Shown: in pieces, positions 46,523-54,655 of the stretch | Numbering within the stretch: the first letter of the stretch is position 1 | Layout of the letters: each line of letters opens with the position of its first letter | Assembly: GCF_003610355.1 (NCBI RefSeq) | Contig: NZ_RAPY01000003.1 | Span: forward strand, 620,001-684,000 | Source of the DNA: Sphingobacterium detergens | GTDB taxonomy: Bacteria; Bacteroidota; Bacteroidia; Sphingobacteriales; Sphingobacteriaceae | Direction of reading: 5' to 3' | Length of the DNA: 64,000 nucleotides | Program-made: the position numbers and the translations under genes | Notes under the pieces: model-generated | Databases searched by the model: none | Seen by the model: only the letters and a program-made list of their open reading frames with translations | Told to the model about the DNA's origin: nothing

Positions 46523-47413
46523 CTATTGTGTCTGAAGATTCAAACGAATTGGTAAGGTGTAAGCTACACGAACTGGACGACCATTTTGAATACCTGGTTT
46601 CCATTTTTTAGCTTTCTTCAACAACTTAACAGCTGCATCTCCTGTACCATATTTCAAATCGCGTTTTACACTGATATCTGTCAAACTACCATCTCTTTCC
46701 ACGACAAAGGAAACTTCCACCACACCATTAACTCCACTTTCCTGTGCCGCTTGCGGATAATCATAGTTCGTAGAAACCCATTTCATAAACGCTGGCATAC
46801 CCCCAATTGGTTCAGGGTTAACCTCTACTGCAGTAAAGATTTTGTCTCCATTTGGATCTCCATTTGGATCTCCTTTTGAAACACCAGTGATTCCACCATC
46901 TTGTTTCTTGGAACCAAACTCACCACGTGCTACTGAAGTACCTGTTGGGCTACCTTTCAAAGTAATACGTGCAGGAGTTTTATTTGGATCCTTCAACTCT
47001 TCCTGCGAAGCAACTTCTTCCACAACTTTATTTGCAGGAGCTACTTTCGGCTCAGGAAAACGAATCAAATCCTCTTTCGGCACATCCATTGCCACTTGTT
47101 GAGGTTTCTCTTCCGGTTCTTGTGGAAGTGGCTCCTCTTCTGGTGGTTCTGGTGGTTTGATCTCTTCAAGGTCTTCCAAGGTAACTTCTGTTACCGCTGG
47201 AGGTGCTTCAACAGGTTTCTTTGGAAAAAGCTTATTTCCATAAACACTAAGGAGACTGGCTATGACTACGATGCCGATAACGACAACAAGTCCTCTATTG
47301 GTCGCTTTAGGGGCAAGTTTACGTAGCTCATACGCCCCGTATTCCTTGTTACGTCCCTGAAAAACGACCTCAAGCCATTCTTTCTTAAAAATATCTAATT
47401 TTGACCCTATCAT
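46523..47413 (-). CDS. tonB: Energy transducer TonB
   Basis: A 296-residue TonB with a 40-residue cytoplasmic start containing WLEVVFQGRNKEYGAYELRK, typical of Bacteroidota TonB. One membrane helix follows (about 41-58, GLVVVIGIVVIASLLSVYG), then a Pro/Glu-rich periplasmic spacer (KPPEPPEEEPLPQEPEEKPQ). A Gly/Asp/Asn segment with DPNG repeats comes near residue 182, then the C-terminal TonB domain, GGMPAFMKWVSTNYDYPQAA to YTLPIRLNLQTQ. It couples the ExbB/ExbD proton motor to outer-membrane transporters such as SusC. It is preceded by exbB and two exbD genes. Confidence 0.95.
   Translation of the reverse strand: MIGSKLDIFKKEWLEVVFQGRNKEYGAYELRKLAPKATNRGLVVVIGIVVIASLLSVYGNKLFPKKPVEAPPAVTEVTLEDLEEIKPPEPPEEEPLPQEPEEKPQQVAMDVPKEDLIRFPEPKVAPANKVVEEVASQEELKDPNKTPARITLKGSPTGTSVARGEFGSKKQDGGITGVSKGDPNGDPNGDKIFTAVEVNPEPIGGMPAFMKWVSTNYDYPQAAQESGVNGVVEVSFVVERDGSLTDISVKRDLKYGTGDAAVKLLKKAKKWKPGIQNGRPVRVAYTLPIRLNLQTQ
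46845..46880. repeat. 12-bp tandem repeat inside tonB
   Basis: TCTCCATTTGGA occurs at 46845-46856 and 46857-46868, followed by a degenerate third copy to 46880. It encodes the DPNGDPNGD stretch of the TonB spacer. Copy-number change by slippage would keep frame and only alter spacer length. Confidence 0.8.
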
Positions 47414-47446
47414 ATTTTTATACTTTATCGTGCTATCTAATAATGA

Positions 47447-48004
47447 TTAATCATTGTAGATATTATCACGTTTTAAAACCTCCACTTCTTCTGGACTGAT
47501 TTTAGCAATCATGTAACGTTTGATATCAACGATTTTCATTTCGTCAAGAATATCAACTAAGTTACGTTGCGTGCTTTTATCACTCGGTCTAATGATAACG
47601 ATCAAATCCTTGCCGCCAGCAACACGTGGTACATAGGCTTTTTTCTCCATCAATACCTTGCGAATACCATCAGCTCCGAAACCAACTGTAGTTGGTCCTT
47701 CGATAGGATTTTTTACTTGTCCGTAAATCACAGAGACTTTGTTATCAGATCCCAATAAAACTGTCAATGAACGGTTATCAGCTGTCAATAAATCTGGCTG
47801 AGGCTCATCCTTAACTTTATTTTTATCTGGCATCGCCACGTCCATCGCTTGTGGTTTATTTAAAGATGTGGTCAACATGAAAAAGGTAATCAATAGGAAG
47901 GCCAAATCCACCATGGCTGTAAGGTCGACCTTACCACCATTCTTCTTGGACCGTACTTTCCCGCCTTTGCCTTTTTTACCACTATCCTGATTTAATTCTG
48001 CCAT
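47447..48004 (-). CDS. exbD: ExbD biopolymer transport protein (second copy)
   Basis: A 185-residue inner-membrane protein. A Lys/Gly-rich cytoplasmic start (KKGKGGKVRSKKNGGK) precedes VDLTAMVDLAFLLITFFML, with the channel Asp at residue 33. The periplasmic part includes NRSLTVLLGSDNKVSVIYG and a C-terminal DLIVIIRPSDKSTQRNLVDI. Together with ExbB it forms the proton-driven motor for TonB. It starts 24 bp after the first exbD and precedes tonB by 33 bp. Confidence 0.93.
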   Translation of the reverse strand: MAELNQDSGKKGKGGKVRSKKNGGKVDLTAMVDLAFLLITFFMLTTSLNKPQAMDVAMPDKNKVKDEPQPDLLTADNRSLTVLLGSDNKVSVIYGQVKNPIEGPTTVGFGADGIRKVLMEKKAYVPRVAGGKDLIVIIRPSDKSTQRNLVDILDEMKIVDIKRYMIAKISPEEVEVLKRDNIYND

Positions 48005-48028
48005 TTTTTGTTCTTATTAAATCGTCAA

Positions 48029-48691
48029 TTATTTTTCCTCAGCACGCATGCCAGTGATGAAACTAAATTTGTTTTGCTTTTGATTACGCAATGTCTCAAT
48101 CACCTGGTTTACAGAAGGATATTTCTCGTTTGCATCAGCTTTGATTGCAATCTTCAAAGGTCCTGGGTGAACAAAGTTCTTATCCGAAGACTCTTTTTCT
48201 TTATTTACTTCCTCAGCAGCTAAACGTGCATTTTGAACCCAGTAATACAACTCATTCGAGGTGTTCTCTGTACTGTCAATTGGAATACCAGTCTGTACAC
48301 CTTTTTCAGTACGCTTGCTACCATCCAAAGCCAACAATCCTTTCAACTTTGACATTGGTACACCAAAGTTTTCCATCAGTTTGAAATGATCATAGTCTTC
48401 TTGTGAAAAGCCAATGCCATATTTTGCTGACATTCTTTCTAATGCTTTTACGCGAACTTGCTGATCTGTCGTTCCGAAGAAAACTTTTCCACCATCACCG
48501 ATCGTAATCATACCCACATTAGAGTCAGGTAATTTATCTTTCGTAGTTGATGCTGGGGTATCCACCGTCAATGCTTCCGGTTGGCGCGCTGTCGCCGTTA
48601 ATACGAAGAACGTAAGCAGCAAGAACGATACGTCACACATCGCTGTCATGTCGATTGACGTACTGGCTCTTTTTACTTTTGCTTTACCCAT
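48029..48691 (-). CDS. exbD: ExbD biopolymer transport protein (first copy)
   Basis: A 220-residue ExbD with a short cytoplasmic start, then SIDMTAMCDVSFLLLTFFVL with the channel Asp at residue 20. The periplasmic part is longer than in the second copy, with an insert around MSAKYGIGFSQEDYDHFKLM, and ends in the conserved PLKIAIKADANEKYPSVNQV segment. Two ExbD paralogues in one operon are common in Bacteroidota and may form a mixed ExbD dimer inside the ExbB pentamer. It starts 101 bp after exbB. Confidence 0.93.
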   Translation of the reverse strand: MGKAKVKRASTSIDMTAMCDVSFLLLTFFVLTATARQPEALTVDTPASTTKDKLPDSNVGMITIGDGGKVFFGTTDQQVRVKALERMSAKYGIGFSQEDYDHFKLMENFGVPMSKLKGLLALDGSKRTEKGVQTGIPIDSTENTSNELYYWVQNARLAAEEVNKEKESSDKNFVHPGPLKIAIKADANEKYPSVNQVIETLRNQKQNKFSFITGMRAEEK

Positions 48692-48792
48692 TTTAAATTC
48701 TTCTTTTTAAATTAAATACTCAATCTTCTACCCTATGATGCTTTAGATTTTCGATTTCCATAAAATAAAATCAAAAATTTTCATCATAGTTC

Positions 48793-49617
48793 TTATTTGT
48801 GGTTTGCAGCGTATGTTTGTACGATTGAGAAACCAGCTTCGTCGATAGAGTAAGTTAATTTATCGATTTTTGCAGTAAAGATGTTATACAATACGATAGC
48901 GAATGTAGAAGTCGCAATACCTGTTGCTGTATTGATCAAGGCCTCAGAGATACCGTTCGCTAATTTAGCTGAATCTGGAGCGCCACCGGTTGCCAATGCC
49001 GAGAAGGCTTTGATCATACCTGTTACTGTACCTAATAGACCACATAATGTACCGATAGAAACTAATGTTGCGATTACGTTTAAGTTTTTCTCTAACATTG
49101 GCATTTCTAATGCTGTAGTTTCTTCGATTTCTTTTTGAATTGCAATAGCCGCTTTTTCAGTATTCACTTCAGGGTCTGCTGATACTGCTTTGTATTTCAA
49201 TAAACCAGCTTTTACTACGTTTGCAACTGAACCTTTTTGTTTGTCACACTCAGCGATAGCTGAATCGATGTTTCCACCATTAATCAAAGATTGGATTTTT
49301 CTAACAAAGTTTCCAACGTTTCCTGTACCAGAAGCTTTGTTAATAACGATAAAACGTTCTACGGAGAAAACCCATACCATCAAGAATAAACCAAGCAAAA
49401 CAGGTACGATAGCCCCAGCGTGGTAAACCATTCCTAAATAGTTACCAGGGTTAGGAGCATTTTCAGGATTGTTATCAACGAAGTTAGTTGGATTACCCAT
49501 TACAAATTTCCATAAACAGAAACCAACGATGAAACAGATGATGATTGCAGCTTGAGCGAAGAAAGATCCTCCGTTGTTGCTTTCTTGTTTTGCAGCAGTT
49601 TTAGGTGCGTTTGCCAT
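48793..49617 (-). CDS. exbB: ExbB/TolQ/MotA-family proton channel
   Basis: A 274-residue membrane protein using the ATG at 49617 (MANAPKTAAKQES); the frame reaches further upstream but into a Lys/Asn-rich stretch without coding character. Helices are near 20-40 (AAIIICFIVGFCLWKFV), 68-88, and the conserved pair LNVIATLVSIGTLCGLLGTV and EALINTATGIATSTFAIVLY, which line the channel. It is the first gene of the seven-gene operon and provides the pentameric base of the TonB motor. Confidence 0.95.
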   Translation of the reverse strand: MANAPKTAAKQESNNGGSFFAQAAIIICFIVGFCLWKFVMGNPTNFVDNNPENAPNPGNYLGMVYHAGAIVPVLLGLFLMVWVFSVERFIVINKASGTGNVGNFVRKIQSLINGGNIDSAIAECDKQKGSVANVVKAGLLKYKAVSADPEVNTEKAAIAIQKEIEETTALEMPMLEKNLNVIATLVSIGTLCGLLGTVTGMIKAFSALATGGAPDSAKLANGISEALINTATGIATSTFAIVLYNIFTAKIDKLTYSIDEAGFSIVQTYAANHK

Positions 49618-50049
49618 TTTTCTAATTTTTAGTTTTTTACTGTTGTTTAAATATATAATGTTGTTTAAATTATATGCACTCTTAGTCGCTTTCGAAATCA
49701 ATTTTGCAAAGCAAATTTAATATTTAATGTCAAATTTAAAATATTCATCTCAAATATATAAAAAAAATCAAATTTGTTTTTTCAAACTGAACACACCATT
49801 CATAGTGTTATTTTTCTCAGCAGTTCCCGTTATATAATCCTTATTACCATGAGCTAAATCGCTTATTAGCAATAATTATTTTACAATGAAAACCATTTTT
49901 TTTTTGATATGCAAGAAAAACGAGGATTTTAAGCGACAAAAAGTAAGTGATTACTCATGTTTTTCATTCCATTATCATCTCTTTTTTATATCATATTTAT
50001 CTAATAAACAATTCATTAGATTTACTACAATTAGTACAGATATAGTTGT
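49618..50049. other. Gene-free AT-rich region upstream of exbB
   Basis: About 430 bp with no convincing gene. On the reverse strand it holds three exact TAnnTTTG boxes (TATATTTG and two TAAATTTG) in 49715-49765, about 100-150 bp before the exbB ATG. None has a TTTG at 19 bp, so I cannot choose the exbB promoter. The half nearer the SUI1 stop holds only A/T runs and no clear terminator. Confidence 0.4.
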
Positions 50050-50400
50050 TTAACCACCAACCAATTTCACACGATACCCCTCTTTAAGTAACAACTCATA
50101 GATCTTTTGCTTAAATTCACCTTGGATCACAATCTCTCCATCTTTAACGGTCCCCCCTACCCCACACTTCTGTTTCAATAATTTACCCAAGGCTTCCAAA
50201 TCTTCTATTTGTCCCACAAATCCAGTGATTAAGGTAACAACCTTACCTTTCCGCATTTTACGATCGAGTTGTACTTTAAGGTTTTGCTGATGCACTGGTA
50301 ATGTTTCCAATTCCTGAAAAGAATCAGCAAGTTGATAGTTATAACTGTCATCCGTTGAATATACAACGCCTTCGTAAGACTGTTTCTTATTTTTACTCAT
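50050..50400 (-). CDS. SUI1/eIF1-family translation factor (YciH-like)
   Basis: A 116-residue protein, started at the ATG at 50400 (MSKNKKQSYEGVVYST). The C-terminal SUI1 domain is clear: KVQLDRKMRKGKVVTLITGF near residue 42, then LEALGKLLKQKCGVGGTVKD and GEIVIQGEFKQKIYELLLKE. Bacterial YciH resembles eukaryotic eIF1 and is thought to influence start-codon selection or stress-time translation. It starts 5 bp after the lipid kinase gene and is probably co-transcribed with it. Confidence 0.9.
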   Translation of the reverse strand: MSKNKKQSYEGVVYSTDDSYNYQLADSFQELETLPVHQQNLKVQLDRKMRKGKVVTLITGFVGQIEDLEALGKLLKQKCGVGGTVKDGEIVIQGEFKQKIYELLLKEGYRVKLVGG

Positions 50401-50405
50401 GATTT

Positions 50406-51284
50406 TTAACAAATAATTTTTATCGCCTTTGGCATGATGGAAATATTAAGCTTATCACCGAGCTCGATCGGTTCACCATCCACATGCACTGGTGAAATAG
50501 AATCTACTTCAATTTCGATATTCCTTCCCGGTATAATCTCCACATAACTTGACTGGTCAGCAGATTTATTAAACAAATGAAAAATCATCTTAGGCAAGAT
50601 ATATAAAGGGAATTTATGTACAATACAAACATCTAGTATACCATCATTAACTGAAGCCTGAGGTGCGATATAAGCATTATTTCCATACTGAGGTGAATTG
50701 GCTACGCTAATCATAAAGGCTTGCCTTTCATAAACCTGGCCATCTATCGTTAATTTATAATGCGCTGGTTGATATTTGCTTAGCACATTAAAAACAGATT
50801 TCATATAACCCAAAGGTCCACGGATATTTTCGTTGGCAAAATTCTCACTTACTGATGCGTCAAACCCCAGTCCTGCGATATTAAAAAAACGACGTTCATT
50901 AATGACACCACAATCGACTTCAATGGATTCAAAACGATTTATACGGCGGATAGCCGCTGCCTCATTCATCGGAATACCTAAATAAAGTGCCAGACCATTA
51001 CCTGAGCCCTCAGGAATAATACCTAAAGGTATGCCTGAGCCAACCAAAGCAGATCCTAATTCATTGATTGTCCCATCTCCCCCGACGGCAATTACCGCAT
51101 CATATCCCTCCTGAATAGCCTTTAAGCCAATTTCGTAGGCATGATTGGGTCTCGCTGTTTGCTGAAATGTAGGATCAAATTTCTGCAAATCCAGCACATC
51201 CAATACCTGCTTTTTAAAGGACGTTTTACGTTTTCCTCCTGAAATAGGGTTAATAACAAACAATATTTGTTTACGTTCTGACAT
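50406..51284 (-). CDS. Diacylglycerol-kinase-family lipid kinase (YegS/BmrU type)
   Basis: A 292-residue enzyme, started at the ATG at 51284 (MSERKQILFVINPISGGKRK). The nucleotide-binding signature is AVIAVGGDGTINELGSAL near residue 60, with IIPEGSGNGLALYLGIP and FFNIAGLGFDASV following, and a C-terminal beta-sandwich ending INISIMPKAIKI-type strands. Members phosphorylate diacylglycerol, sphingosine-like or other lipid alcohols. Sphingobacteria make sphingolipids, so a sphingoid substrate is possible but unproven. It is divergent from metK. Confidence 0.9.
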   Translation of the reverse strand: MSERKQILFVINPISGGKRKTSFKKQVLDVLDLQKFDPTFQQTARPNHAYEIGLKAIQEGYDAVIAVGGDGTINELGSALVGSGIPLGIIPEGSGNGLALYLGIPMNEAAAIRRINRFESIEVDCGVINERRFFNIAGLGFDASVSENFANENIRGPLGYMKSVFNVLSKYQPAHYKLTIDGQVYERQAFMISVANSPQYGNNAYIAPQASVNDGILDVCIVHKFPLYILPKMIFHLFNKSADQSSYVEIIPGRNIEIEVDSISPVHVDGEPIELGDKLNISIMPKAIKIIC

Positions 51285-51409
51285 ATCCAAAGATAGCGGA
51301 AATTACCAATTTCTTAAAATAATGTAATCTTTATACCGTTTTAGCATCGCTTTCTACGCTTTTTAAAATTAAAAGACAAATTTGATTTTAAATATCCCAC
51401 AAAGTATCG

Positions 51410-51417
51410 TAGCTTTG
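51410..51417 (+). promoter_or_regulatory. Putative -7 box for metK
   Basis: TAGCTTTG, an exact TAnnTTTG. A TTTG lies 25 nt upstream (51381-51384), farther than the usual 19. Transcription from here would begin near 51424, just before the riboswitch-like element. Confidence 0.55.
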
Positions 51418-51435
51418 TCGCAACAAAAAATAGAA

Positions 51436-51516
51436 TGTGGACTGATTTGCGTGCTGTTGCATACACAAAGCAACGACAAGGAGATTGCAACCACAGTAAA
51501 AAAGTGCTAAAAACCC
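51436..51516 (+). promoter_or_regulatory. SAM-II-type riboswitch upstream of metK
   Basis: P1 arms TGTGG (51436-51440) and CCACA (51491-51495) enclose the loop. The loop starts ACTGATTTG, matching the SAM-II core CTGATTT, and ends ATTGCAA just before the 3' arm of P1, matching the TTGCAA of SAM-II. After P1 comes AGTAAAAAAGTGCTAAAAAC, matching the SAM-II segment GTgATAAATGtaGCTAAAAA. The loop contains an extra hairpin, GTTGC/GCAAC (51456-51474). The ligand fits the gene: metK makes S-adenosylmethionine, so feedback repression is expected. The element ends about 77 nt before the ATG, so control may differ from the usual site-occlusion. Identified by eye against the remembered consensus. Confidence 0.75.
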
Positions 51517-51592
51517 TTCGCTATCACGGCTCTTATCACTTTGCTGTAATTTCATTTCTAGCGCAAATCCAATATTAAAATTACGTAAAAGC

Positions 51593-52846
51593 ATGGCTTA
51601 TTTATTTACGTCAGAATCTGTTTCTGAAGGACATCCAGACAAAGTTGCGGATCAAATTTCAGATGCACTAATAGACAATTTTCTAGCATGGGATGAAGAC
51701 TCTCGTGTTGCTATTGAGACTTTAGTAACGACTGGTCAGGTCGTTCTTGCAGGTGAGGTTAAATCAAACATATATTTGGATGTCCAGAAAATAGCCCGTT
51801 CTGTTATCCAAAAAATTGGCTATACCAAGTCTGAATATATGTTTGAAGCAAATTCCTGTGGTGTATTATCTGCAATCCATGAGCAATCTGCGGATATTAA
51901 TCAAGGTGTAGACCGCAAGACAAGACAAGAGCAGGGAGCTGGAGACCAAGGTATTATGTTTGGCTACGCCAATAATGAAACCGAGAACTTCATGCCTTTA
52001 GCATTAGACCTTTCCCATCGTCTTTTATATGAACTAGCGGAATTACGTAGAGAAAACAATGAAATACAGTACCTACGACCAGATGCAAAGTCACAAGTAA
52101 CATTGGAATATGGCGACGACCATAAACCAAAAAGGATTGATACGATCGTAATTTCGACACAACATGATGACTTCGATAGTGAACCAGTCATGTTAGATAA
52201 GATCACACAGGATATAAAAACAATTTTAATCCCACGTGTTAAAGCACAATTGAAACCAGAACTTCAGTTGTTATTTAATGATGAAATTAAATTCCATATC
52301 AACCCAACCGGAAAATTTGTTATTGGTGGCCCACACGGGGATACAGGGCTTACTGGCCGTAAGATCATCGTAGATACTTATGGAGGTAAGGGGGCACATG
52401 GCGGTGGGGCTTTCTCTGGAAAAGATCCATCGAAAGTAGATCGTTCAGCGGCTTACGCAACCCGTCACATAGCCAAAAACTTGGTTGCTGCGGGTGTGGC
52501 AGACGAACTACTCGTTCAGATATCCTATGCAATTGGAGTAAAAGATCCTATGGGAATTTATGTAAATACCTATGGCACGAGCAAAGTAAACCTGACAGAC
52601 GGCCAGATTGCCGATAAAATAACGCAATTGTTTGATATGACTCCTTATGGCATTGAAACCCGTCTTGGTCTAAGAAACCCAATCTACTCTGAGACTGCTG
52701 CTTACGGCCACATGGGAAGAACCCCGAGAAAAGTAACCAAAGAATTCGAAAGTTCCACTGGAGAAAAGAAACAAATCGAGGTGGAGTTATTCACTTGGGA
52801 AAAGTTAGATTACATCGAGAAGGTGAAAGAAGAATTCGGTCTGTAA
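51593..52846 (+). CDS. metK: S-adenosylmethionine synthetase
   Basis: A 417-residue enzyme making S-adenosylmethionine from methionine and ATP. Start MAYLFTSESVSEGHPDKVAD is standard, with the conserved HPDK. Signature GAGDQGIMFGYA lies near residue 116 and GGGAFSGKDPSKVDRSAAYA near residue 266, preceded by IGGPHGDTGLTGRKIIVDTY. Length and motifs are normal. A SAM-II-like leader lies upstream and a terminator directly downstream, so the gene is probably its own transcription unit, regulated by its product. Confidence 0.97.
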   Translation: MAYLFTSESVSEGHPDKVADQISDALIDNFLAWDEDSRVAIETLVTTGQVVLAGEVKSNIYLDVQKIARSVIQKIGYTKSEYMFEANSCGVLSAIHEQSADINQGVDRKTRQEQGAGDQGIMFGYANNETENFMPLALDLSHRLLYELAELRRENNEIQYLRPDAKSQVTLEYGDDHKPKRIDTIVISTQHDDFDSEPVMLDKITQDIKTILIPRVKAQLKPELQLLFNDEIKFHINPTGKFVIGGPHGDTGLTGRKIIVDTYGGKGAHGGGAFSGKDPSKVDRSAAYATRHIAKNLVAAGVADELLVQISYAIGVKDPMGIYVNTYGTSKVNLTDGQIADKITQLFDMTPYGIETRLGLRNPIYSETAAYGHMGRTPRKVTKEFESSTGEKKQIEVELFTWEKLDYIEKVKEEFGL

Positions 52847-52867
52847 AGGGCTCACCTATCAAAATAT

Positions 52868-52899
52868 AAAAGGGATACAGTAAATGTACCCCTTTTTTT
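52868..52899 (+). terminator. Terminator of metK
   Basis: AAAAGGGATACA (52868-52879) pairs with TGTACCCCTTTT (52885-52896) except for one mismatch, loop GTAAA, T run to 52899. It starts 21 bp after the metK stop. Confidence 0.85.
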
Positions 52900-52929
52900 G
52901 TACCTTACTATCTCTAAACCGCATCATAA

Positions 52930-53334
52930 ATGAAAAGACGCAATTTTTTACTTGCACCTATGGTGCTCGCCTCCGCACCAGCATGGGCAAATTCGGCGCA
53001 GTCAGATAACGACCTGTACCCTAACACAATTATCCATGTTGTTAATTTTTGGCTGAAGGAAGATATCAGTGAAAAAGATAAAAAGGATTTTGTCGGATTT
53101 TTTGAAGAACTCAGAAAAATTGAAGCAATTAAAACACTCAATTATGGAGTTCCAGCACAAACAAACAAAAGGCCCGTTGTTGACAATAGCTTCAATTATA
53201 CATTAATTGTAACATTTAAAGACCTTAAAGATATTGGTATTTATGAAACCCACCCAATTCATCTAAAAGCCATTGAGAAATACCAACACTTTTGGACAAA
53301 AGTCATGGTGAAAGACACAACCATTATTAAATAA
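52930..53334 (+). CDS. Exported Dabb-domain protein
   Basis: A 134-residue protein with N-terminus MKRRNFLLAPMVLASAPAWA, a signal peptide with a twin-arginine-like RRNFL start. The rest is a Dabb (stress-responsive A/B barrel) domain: TIIHVVNFWLKEDISEKDKK, then YTLIVTFKDLKDIGIYETHP and a final HFWTKVMVKDTTI. Dabb domains form dimeric ferredoxin-like barrels with varied ligands. Its stop overlaps the 3' end of the convergent DUF58 gene by 8 bp. Biochemical role unknown. Confidence 0.8.
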   Translation: MKRRNFLLAPMVLASAPAWANSAQSDNDLYPNTIIHVVNFWLKEDISEKDKKDFVGFFEELRKIEAIKTLNYGVPAQTNKRPVVDNSFNYTLIVTFKDLKDIGIYETHPIHLKAIEKYQHFWTKVMVKDTTIIK

Positions 53335-54655
53335 GTCCACGTGCCTTTATTTCTAAATATTTATTGATGGAATTTATAGTCAAATTTTCTGGAGCAGTGT
53401 AAATAGTCTGAAATCCATTACGGATCAGTTCCTGTACAATAAGTTGCTTCTCGTAGATAAATTTTTCAGCAATAATTTGATTATAGATCTCAATCGTTTT
53501 TTTAGGTGAACTTTTAGCTAAATCTTCAACCTCAACATTTTTGAAGACCACCACAACAATGATATGGCTCCGGTTTAACATCGACAGATAATTCATCTGC
53601 CTTCTTAGCGAGTCTAGCGTTTCAAAATTTGTATAAAGAAAGATCAGCGAACGTTTATTAATATGTGCATTTGCATAACTATAAAGTTTCCCATATTCAG
53701 GTTCATCAAATTTTGTAGCAACCTGATATAAAGCTTCCGAAATCTTGAGCATCTGATTATTTCTTTTTTCAGCTGGAATAAAAGCATTCACATCTCTCGA
53801 AAAGGTCAATAATCCAGCGCGATCTTGCTTTAGTATTGTTGCATTTGAAAGCACCAATGAAGTATTGATTGCATAGTCCAATAGTGTCAACCCCTCGAAG
53901 GGCATTCGCATGGCTCGCCCCAAGTCAATAAATGAATAGATGGGCTGTGACTTCTCCTCTTCATACTGATTGACCATTAGCTTTTTCGTTTTTGCTGTTG
54001 CCTTCCAATTCATACGACGATAATCATCGCCTTGAACATACTCCCGAACATGGTCAAACTCCATCGCAGAACCGATACGGCGGATTCGCTTTATCCCCAA
54101 TTCATTTAACCTATTGCTCGTTGCTAAGAGCTGATACTTTCTCAATTGAATATACGATGGATAACATGGAATTTCCTGAACCTGGTTGGTCACAAATCTC
54201 CGTTTGAAAAATCCAAAACGTTTCACTAGTGCCATACATCGCCCAAACTGATATATCCCCCTTTGTGTTGGCCGCATCAAATAAGAAATCTCAGAACTTT
54301 GATACGCCGACAAACGAGTAAAGAATTCATTGTTACGAATTTGAAGTTGTATCGGAAATTCCTCTAGGATTTCTATAATAGTAGGAAATGGATAGAAGGA
54401 ATTGACGATTAACTTCATCGGGTTTTCATCCCCATTGGACAGCTTCTCAGGATATACCCTAGTAATTTCAATATGTCCCTTGCCTCCAAATAATACAACG
54501 AAATCAAAAATCATTACAGCCAACCATAGCCAAAATACAATCCATGCAACAATAAACAATCCCTTAATAAAAAAAGAAATTGCAAAGAATGTTGCTATCC
54601 CCAATAGAGAATAGAAAAACTGATTGGTTAGAAAAAGCTGCTTTAATTTTCTCAT
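53327..54655 (-). CDS. DUF58 domain protein
   Basis: A 442-residue protein with two membrane helices at the N-terminus (about 13-50, FFYSLLGIATFFAISFFIKG then FIVAWIVFWLWLAVMIFDFV). A beta-rich middle follows, then the DUF58 core EFDHVREYVQGDDYRRMNWK near residue 205 and the vWA-like continuation YSFIDLGRAMRMPFEGLTLL and RAGLLTFSRDVNAFIP. DUF58 proteins are regular partners of MoxR ATPases. Its ATG overlaps the moxR stop by one base (TAATG). It is the last gene of the six-gene operon. Function as a client-binding or metal-site partner is inferred from the family. Confidence 0.88.
   Translation of the reverse strand: MRKLKQLFLTNQFFYSLLGIATFFAISFFIKGLFIVAWIVFWLWLAVMIFDFVVLFGGKGHIEITRVYPEKLSNGDENPMKLIVNSFYPFPTIIEILEEFPIQLQIRNNEFFTRLSAYQSSEISYLMRPTQRGIYQFGRCMALVKRFGFFKRRFVTNQVQEIPCYPSYIQLRKYQLLATSNRLNELGIKRIRRIGSAMEFDHVREYVQGDDYRRMNWKATAKTKKLMVNQYEEEKSQPIYSFIDLGRAMRMPFEGLTLLDYAINTSLVLSNATILKQDRAGLLTFSRDVNAFIPAEKRNNQMLKISEALYQVATKFDEPEYGKLYSYANAHINKRSLIFLYTNFETLDSLRRQMNYLSMLNRSHIIVVVVFKNVEVEDLAKSSPKKTIEIYNQIIAEKFIYEKQLIVQELIRNGFQTIYTAPENLTINSINKYLEIKARGLI

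Noticed and set aside
51288..51295. TATCTTTG box on the reverse strand just before the lipid kinase ATG
   Set aside because: It would place the transcription start inside the first codons and has no TTTG at 19 bp; likely chance.
51388..51594. 68-residue reverse-strand reading frame upstream of metK
   Set aside because: It lies entirely over the riboswitch-like leader and the metK promoter, has no recognisable motif, and is better explained by non-coding structure.
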